The notes under the pieces: model-generated
Seen by the model: the letters and a program-made list of their open reading frames with translations, nothing else
Told to the model about the DNA's origin: nothing
Databases searched by the model: none
Translations under genes and position numbers: made by a program
Shown here: positions 1 to 5,064 of the stretch, piece after piece
Numbering within the stretch: the first letter of the stretch is position 1
Layout: the number at the start of each line of letters is the position of its first letter
From: Acidimicrobiia bacterium
GTDB taxonomy: Bacteria; Actinomycetota; Acidimicrobiia; Acidimicrobiales; AC-14
Reading direction: 5' to 3'
Length of the DNA: 7,666 bases
Assembly: GCA_019243595.1 (NCBI GenBank)
Contig: JAFAUA010000389.1
Coordinates: 1 to 7,666, forward strand

Positions 1-575
1 GGGCGGAGGGCGGCCTCGGCGTGCTTCACGACCTGCCACGGCTCGGGAAGGTCGAGCACCACGCGGTCGAGGTCGCTCTCGTCAATGCCTTCGTAGGCGC
101 TGCGCTCCTCGATCCGGTACGGCAGCCCAGTACCGAGGAACGACTCCACGTTGCGACGCGCCCTCGCCGCGAAGTCGGCACGCAGCTCGTAGCCCACGAC
201 ATCGGCGCCCGCGCGCAGCAGCGTCATCGAGACGGCGCCCGAGCCAACCCCTGACTCGAACACTCGCGCCCCGGGGAAGATGTCGGCCAGCATCAGCAGC
301 GGACCCAGGTCCTTCGGATAGATGACCTGGGCGCCGCGCGGCATCTTGAGCACGAAGTCAGAGAGCGTCGGACGCACGACCGTGTAACGGGCGCCCGAAG
401 TCGAACGCACGGTGATCCCCTCCTGCTGACCGAGGATGTCGTCGTGGGCCGTGATGCCGGCATGGGTGTGGAACTCGCCGCCTTCGGCAAGCGTCACGAG
501 GTAGCGCCGCGCCTTCGAGTCGACGAGTAGGGCCCGTTCACCGGCGGCGAAGGGCCGCGGCCCCGAAGCGGCCAT
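1..575 (-). CDS. trmI: tRNA (adenine-58-N1)-methyltransferase TrmI, C-terminus cut by window edge
   Basis: This enzyme uses S-adenosylmethionine to methylate N1 of adenosine 58 in the tRNA T-loop and acts in the cytoplasm, as a tetramer in known bacterial homologues. 191 codons are visible; family members run to about 260-280 residues, so the C-terminal third is missing. The family signature MPRGAQVIYPKD lies at residues 78-89. The Rossmann SAM-binding loop FESGVGSGAVS is at 106-116, and the catalytic-region motif DLPEPW is at 175-180. The ATG start lies 2 nt after the ttuA stop (TAG, 578-580) and lacks a clear Shine-Dalgarno sequence, so translation is probably coupled to ttuA. The adjacent ttuA and ttuB genes act on the same T-loop. 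Family assignment is secure. The m1A58 target is known for the family and was not tested here. Confidence 0.93.
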   Translation of the reverse strand, partial: MAASGPRPFAAGERALLVDSKARRYLVTLAEGGEFHTHAGITAHDDILGQQEGITVRSTSGARYTVVRPTLSDFVLKMPRGAQVIYPKDLGPLLMLADIFPGARVFESGVGSGAVSMTLLRAGADVVGYELRADFAARARRNVESFLGTGLPYRIEERSAYEGIDESDLDRVVLDLPEPWQVVKHAEAALR

Positions 576-577
576 GG

Positions 578-1480
578 CTATCGACGGGCCCGCTCGGCCA
601 GACGGCAGAAGGCGCAGACCTCGCCAGTGGTCGGCGTGCCGCACTGCGCGCAGCGCTGCAGGTTCTCCTGCTCGCGCGCCGCCTCGGGCGTGAACAGCGG
701 CGACGCCTTCTCGAGGAAGCCGAAGTAGAAGGCGTGCTTCGATCCTGGCGACTGGTCCTCGATGGCGTTGAGGGCGTCCTTGTAGCCGAGGTGGCGGTTG
801 CCGGCCGCCATCGGGCACTCCTCGACCTGGTAGTCGATCCCGGCCAGCACGCAGTAGGCGGCCGTCTCGCGCTCACCGAGGCGGACGAGGGGCTTCACCT
901 TGCGGACGAACCCGTTGCCGGCGGGCAGCACCGGCAGCTGCCTACCCAGGTAATCGGTGGACCAGCGCAGCACGTTGCCGAAGAGCACCGCAGCCTCGTC
1001 GTCGAGGTTGTGCCCGGTGGCCACGACGTCGTAGCCGTTGTCGACTGCGGCCTGGTTGAAGAGGTGGCGCTTGGAGAGCCCGCACGCCGAGCACGGCGCG
1101 CGCCGGGCGACGCGCGATCCGGTGGGGATGTCGAAGCCCAGGTCGGTCGGCAGGTCGACCTTGACCAGCTTGGCCCCGCGAGCGTCGGCGTAGGCGCGGG
1201 CGTAGTTGCCCGACTCGTCGCTGTAGTCGTCGATGCCCAGGCCGAGGTAGAGGCCATCGACGTCGTGGCCGAGGTCGCGCAGGATGTCCCACAGCGCCAG
1301 CGAGTCCTTCCCACCGGAGACGGCGATGAGCACCCGGTCGCCGGGCTGCAACATGTCGAAGTCCTCGATGGTCTTGCGCACCTGCTCACGGCAGTGATGA
1401 AGGAAGCAGTCGCGGCAGAAGCCGGCGTTGTGACGGCGCACCTCGATGACCGCCGGCCCCCGGCAGCGGCGGCACTTCAC
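578..1480 (-). CDS. ttuA: TtuA-type tRNA 2-thiolase (PP-loop ATPase, U/T54 sulfurtransferase family)
   Basis: This 300-residue protein has the full TtuA layout. An N-terminal zinc finger has C3/C6 and C22/C25. The PP-loop ATP-adenylation motif SGGKDS is at 55-60. The CSAC pair is C130 and C133, the TGHNLDDEA motif is at 155-163, a third core cysteine is C222, and a C-terminal zinc finger has C277/C280 and C289/C292. In TtuA enzymes the three core cysteines hold an oxygen-sensitive 4Fe-4S cluster that receives sulfur, and ATP adenylates the 2-oxygen of uridine/ribothymidine 54 before thiolation. All of these residues are intact. The GTG start overlaps the ttuB stop in GTGA (1477-1480), so the two are coupled. 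trmI follows 2 nt downstream. The two terminal zinc fingers argue against TilS or TtcA. A Ctu1/Ncs6-like role at U34 is the main alternative, made less likely by the T-loop gene neighbours. Confidence 0.93.
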   Translation of the reverse strand: MKCRRCRGPAVIEVRRHNAGFCRDCFLHHCREQVRKTIEDFDMLQPGDRVLIAVSGGKDSLALWDILRDLGHDVDGLYLGLGIDDYSDESGNYARAYADARGAKLVKVDLPTDLGFDIPTGSRVARRAPCSACGLSKRHLFNQAAVDNGYDVVATGHNLDDEAAVLFGNVLRWSTDYLGRQLPVLPAGNGFVRKVKPLVRLGERETAAYCVLAGIDYQVEECPMAAGNRHLGYKDALNAIEDQSPGSKHAFYFGFLEKASPLFTPEAAREQENLQRCAQCGTPTTGEVCAFCRLAERARR

Positions 1481-1677
1481 GCGACGCCCCCAGAGACGAC
1501 CGGGCGGATCTCCACCTCGTCGTCATCGCTCAACTGCGCGTCACCGGTCACCAGCGTGTCGCCACGGATGACGAGCACCGCCTCTCGGTTGATCTCGAGC
1601 CGTTCGAGCAGGGCGTGCACGCGCATCGGGCCGGCCATGTCGAGCTCTCTCCGGGGATTCCGGAGCACGATTTTCAC
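1477..1677 (-). CDS. ttuB: ThiS/MoaD-family sulfur carrier, TtuB-like, with Gly-Gly-Val-Ala end
   Basis: This is a 66-residue ubiquitin-fold sulfur carrier. The beta-grasp pattern is visible: strand 1 VKIVLRNP, helix VHALLERL (20-27), strand AVLVIRGD (33-40), and the end VEIRPVVSGGVA. Carriers of this type are adenylated and thiocarboxylated at a C-terminal Gly-Gly by an E1-like enzyme and then hand the sulfur to TtuA. Two residues (Val-Ala) follow the Gly-Gly here, which is unusual and suggests a precursor that must be trimmed. The GTG start was chosen because it overlaps the upstream stop (GTGA, 1674-1677) and because the later ATG (codon 14) would delete the first strand. The stop overlaps the ttuA start by 4 nt. 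No E1-like (MoeB/TtuC) gene is in the window. A ThiS or MoaD role is possible, but the immediate ttuA partner favours tRNA thiolation. Confidence 0.85.
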   Translation of the reverse strand: MKIVLRNPRRELDMAGPMRVHALLERLEINREAVLVIRGDTLVTGDAQLSDDDEVEIRPVVSGGVA

Positions 1678-1907
1678 GTGTCCAGTTTGACGGACTTCCC
1701 TGGTCCTTTCGCCTCGAGCGGACGCAGGTCGGAGATCACGAGGGTCTGGCCCGGCTCGAGCTTGGCCTCGTACACGGTCCTGGGGCCGCGGTTCGCCAGC
1801 CGGCGAAGCAAGTGGACCGTCCACACGACCACACCGATGCGGAACCAAAGCTTGGACTCGCCGAGGAAGCCTGCGGCCATCGACCGCTGCCGCAGGTAGC
1901 GGAACAT
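1674..1907 (-). CDS. Small protein of unknown function in the ttuB-ttuA operon
   Basis: I do not recognise this 77-residue protein. Its N-terminus is basic. One hydrophobic stretch, LWFRIGVVVWTVHLLRRL (20-37), is only marginally long and apolar enough to span a membrane and could instead be an amphipathic membrane-surface helix. A soluble tail follows, including EAKLEPGQTLVISDLRPLE (47-65), which reads like two short strands around a turn. It has no cysteine and no catalytic motif. The ATG overlaps the preceding stop by one base (TGATG, 1905-1909). Its own stop overlaps the ttuB start (GTGA). These junctions on both sides and the high G/C third positions make it a real gene. Position alone links it to ttuB/ttuA, and the preceding genes encode membrane proteins, so it may belong to either group. 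Confidence 0.72.
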   Translation of the reverse strand: MFRYLRQRSMAAGFLGESKLWFRIGVVVWTVHLLRRLANRGPRTVYEAKLEPGQTLVISDLRPLEAKGPGKSVKLDT

Positions 1908-2128
1908 CAGACCCGGCGGATCTCGACGACGGTCTTCTCCTTGCGGCCCTTCCGGCGGCCGAACAGAAAGACCGTCCCGACGACGGCGACCACCGCCACC
2001 GCCCCCACGATGAGGCCGATGTTGCGCGCCGACTCGCCGACCTCGTCGACCCCGCCGCGGATCTGGCGCAGCTTGGACTCGATGTCGGCCCGGGTGATCT
2101 CTCCGTTACTCATCGCCGTAGCAGTCAT
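1907..2128 (-). CDS. Small single-pass membrane protein (73 aa), function unknown
   Basis: This 73-residue protein starts with a polar, probably helical region containing ITRADIESKLRQIRGGVDEV (11-30). A strongly hydrophobic segment follows at about 36-56 (IGLIVGAVAVVAVVGTVFLFG), then a very basic tail GRRKGRKEK (57-65). By the positive-inside rule the C-terminus should be cytoplasmic. The N-terminal part resembles the short helical prefixes of actinobacterial one-TM proteins of the DUF3618 type, but I cannot assign a family. The start at 2128 is fixed by a near-perfect AAGGAGG seven bases upstream and by the ATGA overlap with the previous gene; a longer reading frame upstream exists but is out-of-frame shadow of that gene. 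A second ATG six codons in is possible. It is probably made together with the two-TM protein encoded just before it. Confidence 0.8.
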   Translation of the reverse strand: MTATAMSNGEITRADIESKLRQIRGGVDEVGESARNIGLIVGAVAVVAVVGTVFLFGRRKGRKEKTVVEIRRV

Positions 2129-2463
2129 GCCTGATCCTCCTTGCTGCTCGGGCGGGTCGCGTTCCACCCTGCCATCGCCGCCCCGGCCAGCACCAGCGAC
2201 ACGACGACCATGATGATGTAGGGCACCCACGACAGGTGACCCGTGAACGTGCTGCCGGTCTCAGTCTGGAAGAAGCGCAGGGTGGCGAGCACCAGCAGCC
2301 CCACGCCGAGCCCGAGCAGGAGCGAGCCGGCCACGCCGAAGGCGACGAAACGCCCGAGATTCTTGACCGGCTCGACGGTCTCCTGGCGGAGGTACGAGAG
2401 CACCAGGCGCCAGAGCTCGCCGATCTGGGTGGGGAGCGACTTGTCGCCGCCGCGGTCAGCCAT
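2125..2463 (-). CDS. Two-TM membrane protein, holin-X/DUF1469-like (tentative)
   Basis: This 112-residue protein has a cytoplasmic-looking amphipathic N-terminus and two membrane segments. The first, at about 38-63, includes FVAFGVAGSLLLGLGVGLLV; the second is at about 79-100 (WVPYIIMVVVSLVLAGAAMAGW). It ends in a short polar tail. The pattern of a helix ending in EPVKNLGRF directly before a Gly-rich TM1, a short loop and TM2 is common in actinobacterial proteins annotated as phage holin family or Holin-X/DUF1469. No lysin or phage gene is nearby, so a lytic function is unlikely. It starts 9 nt after the LON-gene stop with a modest AGGA ribosome site about 7 nt upstream, and its stop overlaps the next start in ATGA (2125-2128). 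The family name is a tentative recall; the topology is what the sequence shows. Confidence 0.8.
   Translation of the reverse strand: MADRGGDKSLPTQIGELWRLVLSYLRQETVEPVKNLGRFVAFGVAGSLLLGLGVGLLVLATLRFFQTETGSTFTGHLSWVPYIIMVVVSLVLAGAAMAGWNATRPSSKEDQA
2136..2142 (-). promoter_or_regulatory. Strong Shine-Dalgarno sequence for the 73-aa membrane protein
   Basis: The minus strand reads AAGGAGG, complementary to the 16S rRNA 3' end, with a 7-nt spacer to the ATG at 2128. It lies inside the C-terminal codons of the previous gene. It decides the start of the downstream gene and is one of only two strong ribosome sites in the window; most other junctions seem to rely on stop/start coupling. Confidence 0.85.
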
Positions 2464-2472
2464 GCGGGTTTC

Positions 2473-3093
2473 CTATCCCCAAGAGGCGCGCTGCGCAAGC
2501 ACGGCGACCTCGTCGGTGAGGGCGACTGCGAGGACGGCGAGGCGTTGATCGGGGCCTTCCTGCTCGAGGACGCGTTGGCAGTCGAGAGGACCGAGGGGCG
2601 AAAGGGCGGCCGCCTGGTAGGCGGCGACGGCGGGGTCGGGATCCAGTTCGAAGGTGGCGGGCGGCGCCGGCTCACCGAGCTCGGCCTTCAGGGCGAGGGC
2701 CTTCCGCAGGAGGCGCTCGACCTCTGCTCGCTGTTCGGCGGTGTCGGGGCCAGCGGGCGCGTCGGTCAGCACGTTGACCTCCGCCCTCGGGTAGGGATCG
2801 TCGGCCAGCCATCGCTCGACCGACACCCGTTCGGAGCCGAGGGCGATCAACACCCAGCGCCCGTCGGGCAGTTCCGTGGCCTCGACGATGCGGGCGCAGG
2901 TGCCCACCGACGTCCGAACGTCGCCGCCACCGACCTCGCTCCCCCGCTCGATGAGGACGACGCCGAAGCGGCGGTCGCCGTCGAGGCAGTCCCGCGTGAG
3001 CGCCCGGTAGCGCGGCTCGAACACATGCAGGGGCAGGGCGACGCCCGGAAACAGCACCGTCCCCAACGGGAACATCGGCAGCAGCTCGCTCAT
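2473..3093 (-). CDS. LON substrate-binding (PUA-like) domain protein
   Basis: This 206-residue protein corresponds to the N-terminal domain of Lon protease without the AAA+ ATPase or Ser-Lys protease parts. The signature is at the start: LPMFPLGTVLFPGVALPLHV (5-24), then FEPRYRALTRDCL (25-37). RFGVVLI follows at 42-48, then GTCARIV (64-70). The C-terminal half is helical, as in the helical extension of LON domains. Stand-alone proteins of this kind are widespread in Actinobacteria and Proteobacteria. Their role is unclear, with substrate or peptide recognition assumed. The ATG lies one base after the dacB stop (TGACATG), so translation is coupled. The two genes encoding small membrane proteins follow immediately. 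Domain assignment is firm; function in the cell is not known. Confidence 0.93.
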   Translation of the reverse strand: MSELLPMFPLGTVLFPGVALPLHVFEPRYRALTRDCLDGDRRFGVVLIERGSEVGGGDVRTSVGTCARIVEATELPDGRWVLIALGSERVSVERWLADDPYPRAEVNVLTDAPAGPDTAEQRAEVERLLRKALALKAELGEPAPPATFELDPDPAVAAYQAAALSPLGPLDCQRVLEQEGPDQRLAVLAVALTDEVAVLAQRASWG

Positions 3094-3094
3094 G

Positions 3095-4474
3095 TCAGCG
3101 CGCGTCGCCGGTCAGCGTCTGCCACGCGGGCGCCTCGGGGTATGTGTAGAGAGCGGCGGCCACCTTGTCCTCGAGCGCCTTGCCCTCGGCGTCGCTGCCG
3201 ATGCCGTTCACAACGAACGAGAACGCCAGCTGGTTCGACGAGGTCGTCGACACCCAACCGGTGAAGGCCGCCGCGCCGCTCAGCGTGCCCGTCTTGGCCC
3301 ACAACCGGCCCTTCAGCGGCGCGGCGCTGTACCGGTGCAGGAGCGTGCCGCTCCCGCCGGCGACGGGCAGACGAGTGGCGGCGGCGGCCTGACCGTCCCG
3401 CTCGACGGCCCGCAGCAGCACCTGGCAGGTCGCCCGGTCAGACCGGTCGAGGCCCGACCCATCGACCATGACGACACCAGCTGTCGGCAGGTGCAGGTCG
3501 TCGAGCGTCTTGCGGATCACAGCCACGCCCGCAGACGTCGTCCCCGCACCCCCGAAGCGGCGGCCCAGCTCTTTGGTCAGCAGCTCGGCCGCCAGGTTGT
3601 CACTCTGGGTCAGCGTCACGCCGACCTCGTCGCCGACCGGCGCCGAATCCACATGCCCGAGCACTGCGGACGCATTCGGCGGCGCCGTCCCCTCGCCCGT
3701 GCCGCCGACCTGAATCCCATGGCCCTGCAGAAGGCGGCCGAGCACAGCCGTGGCGTTCGCGGCCGGCGCCGGAGCCGGGACCTCCCTCGGCGCCCACTGG
3801 GCCTCGTTGTCGTTGACGGTGAGCGCGCTCATCGGCCCGATCTCACCGCTGGTCAGATAGCTGGGGCTCCACGTCGGAACGACGCGTTGGGTGTCGAACC
3901 GCGACTCGTCGCCGAGGAGCCGGCCCTGCACCTGGCGGACGCCTGCGGCAGCCAGGTTGGCCGCCAGATCCTCGAGAGCAGTGCGAGCTCGCGGCTGGTG
4001 CTCGTAGCCGGCCTGGGCCGCGAAGTCCGCCGTGGCGAGGAGTGGGTCGCCGGCGCCGACCAGCCACACGTCGCCGGCAACGACGCCGTTGACCGGTGGA
4101 CGCGCGGCGCGCACCTCGGTGTGGAAGCGCTCTCCCGCGCCGATGCGGTCGAGCACGGCGGTGGCGGTGAGCAGCTTCAGATTCGAGGCGGGCACGAGCG
4201 GCAGATCCGGACGCTGGCTGTACACCATCGAACCCCGGCCTTCGTCGACGGTGAGACAGCTCTGGGCGCGCGGCGCGACGATCGCGTCGAGACGCTGGCC
4301 CAGCCGCACGTTGGCCACCGCGTCAGAGACGAAGCGCGGGACCCGGGCGGCGTCGAACACCGGCGCCGTGACCGCAAGCCGGTCACCCGCACCGCGGGGG
4401 GACGGCCAGGCGGCGACCACCACGGCCGCCACCGCGAGCACGGCCAGCGCTGCGGCCGGCAGACGCCGGGTCAC
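3095..4474 (-). CDS. dacB: D-alanyl-D-alanine carboxypeptidase/endopeptidase, PBP4 (DacB) type
   Basis: This is a class C low-molecular-weight penicillin-binding protein of 459 residues (E. coli DacB has 477). It trims the terminal D-Ala of peptidoglycan stem peptides and cleaves cross-links outside the cytoplasmic membrane. A basic start (MTRRL) and hydrophobic segment at about 6-22 form a signal peptide or membrane anchor; there is no lipobox cysteine. All three active-site motifs are present: SNLK (Ser97, Lys100), SDN (291-293) and KTG (394-396). The family block DGSGLDR is at 338-344. The large insert between motifs one and two matches the PBP4 layout. C73 and C350 are the only two cysteines and could form an extracytoplasmic disulfide. 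The GTG start is the only ATG/GTG/TTG compatible with the signal sequence; there is no clear Shine-Dalgarno. It lies 8 nt after a likely 29-codon ORF and 97 nt after the thioesterase gene. Confidence 0.95.
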   Translation of the reverse strand: MTRRLPAAALAVLAVAAVVVAAWPSPRGAGDRLAVTAPVFDAARVPRFVSDAVANVRLGQRLDAIVAPRAQSCLTVDEGRGSMVYSQRPDLPLVPASNLKLLTATAVLDRIGAGERFHTEVRAARPPVNGVVAGDVWLVGAGDPLLATADFAAQAGYEHQPRARTALEDLAANLAAAGVRQVQGRLLGDESRFDTQRVVPTWSPSYLTSGEIGPMSALTVNDNEAQWAPREVPAPAPAANATAVLGRLLQGHGIQVGGTGEGTAPPNASAVLGHVDSAPVGDEVGVTLTQSDNLAAELLTKELGRRFGGAGTTSAGVAVIRKTLDDLHLPTAGVVMVDGSGLDRSDRATCQVLLRAVERDGQAAAATRLPVAGGSGTLLHRYSAAPLKGRLWAKTGTLSGAAAFTGWVSTTSSNQLAFSFVVNGIGSDAEGKALEDKVAAALYTYPEAPAWQTLTGDAR

Positions 4475-4482
4475 CCGCGAGG

Positions 4483-4572
4483 TCAGAGGAGCTGGGCGCC
4501 GCGCAGGTGCCGCAGCGAGAGGTAGCCGGGCAGGATCGGCAGCCAGTGCGTCAGCTCGACGCGGGCTTCCAT
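4483..4572 (-). CDS. Possible 29-aa microprotein gene between thioesterase and dacB
   Basis: A 29-codon frame starts at an ATG that overlaps the thioesterase stop codon (TGATG, 4570-4574) and ends 8 nt before the dacB GTG. Its codons show the bias of real genes here: 28 of 29 third positions are G or C, while the dacB frame read upstream across the same bases has many A/T third positions. The product starts MEARVELTHWLPILPGYLSL and ends in a basic then hydrophobic tail, RHLRGAQLL. It looks amphipathic and could associate with the membrane. I know no homologue. It could be a true microprotein, a translational bridge that carries ribosomes to dacB, or a remnant of a longer gene. The coding evidence is compositional only. 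Confidence 0.42.
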   Translation of the reverse strand: MEARVELTHWLPILPGYLSLRHLRGAQLL

Positions 4573-5054
4573 CAGGTGTCGCGCGACCAGAGGAGGTAGG
4601 TCGACGAGGCCTTGAGCACCAGGCGCCCGTCGGCGTCGTTGACCTCGGCCTCGGCGAACACCGCCTTGTTGCCGCCCGACAGGACGTACGCCGTGCACGT
4701 CAGGGTCGAACCGGCCGGCACCGGCTTCAGGAATGACACCTTCATTTCGGCGTTGGCCGCGAACACCTTGCGCTCACGGGCGAAGGTGAGGGCACTGGCG
4801 CCCATGGAGGAGTCGGCGAAGGCGGCCAGGAACCCGCCCTGGACCATGCCCGTGGGGTTGGCGAAGCGCTCGTCGGCGACCATCCGCCACACGGTCCGGC
4901 CCGGCTCGCTCTTGTCGAGGCAGACCATTCCGAGGGTCAGATCGCAGTTGGGCGGCACCTGGACGCGACGGTCGGTCGGCGGCACGGTGCGCAGGGTATC
5001 CGCCGCCCTTCGCGCCGCCTCAAGCGAGGTTGCGAGCGGTCGTCGATGCGTCAT
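4572..5054 (-). CDS. PaaI-type hotdog-fold acyl-CoA thioesterase
   Basis: This is a 160-residue hotdog-fold protein of the 4HBT/PaaI group, which hydrolyses acyl-CoA thioesters in the cytoplasm as dimers or tetramers. The diagnostic stretch is NPTGMVQGGFLAAFADSSMG (66-85): the QGG turn precedes the central hotdog helix, and Asp81 sits in the position of the helix acid used by the family. The common HGG histidine is Gln72 here, a frequent variant in actinobacterial members. The beta-sheet continues with AEMKVSFLKPVPAGSTLTC (102-120) and ends in a complete strand, STYLLW. The first 35 residues or so form a variable leader, so a later start cannot be excluded. It is the first gene of the long minus-strand series, diverging from the rodZ-like gene with only 10 bp between start codons, and has no visible Shine-Dalgarno. 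The substrate cannot be predicted. Confidence 0.9.
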   Translation of the reverse strand: MTHRRPLATSLEAARRAADTLRTVPPTDRRVQVPPNCDLTLGMVCLDKSEPGRTVWRMVADERFANPTGMVQGGFLAAFADSSMGASALTFARERKVFAANAEMKVSFLKPVPAGSTLTCTAYVLSGGNKAVFAEAEVNDADGRLVLKASSTYLLWSRDT

Positions 5055-5064
5055 GCTGTAGCCA

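Noticed and set aside
578..1480. ttuA read as tilS (tRNA-Ile lysidine synthetase) because a PP-loop ATPase lies in the same operon as dacB, as tilS does in many Actinobacteria
   Set aside because: Two terminal CxxC zinc fingers, the CSAC pair and C222 are TtuA features absent from TilS, and a sulfur-carrier gene precedes it.
734..1690. Long plus-strand open frame (318 codons) opposite ttuA/ttuB
   Set aside because: Antisense shadow in GC-rich DNA. The minus-strand frames carry recognisable families with intact motifs; this one has no recognisable domain.
1477..1848. Longer version of the sulfur-carrier gene starting near 1848
   Set aside because: The extra N-terminal residues are an out-of-frame reading of the 77-aa gene, and the ThiS/MoaD fold begins exactly at the GTG at 1677.
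2125..2463. Holin-like protein as a sign of a prophage
   Set aside because: No phage structural, integrase or lysin genes; the gene overlaps chromosomal housekeeping neighbours, and holin-X annotations are common on non-phage actinobacterial proteins.
2236..3264. Plus-strand open frame (342 codons) opposite the LON-domain gene
   Set aside because: Antisense shadow spanning several well-supported minus-strand genes and their junctions.
3092..4525. Long plus-strand open frame (477 codons) opposite dacB
   Set aside because: Antisense shadow. The product is Arg/His/Gly-rich and matches no family, while dacB on the other strand has SxxK, SDN and KTG.
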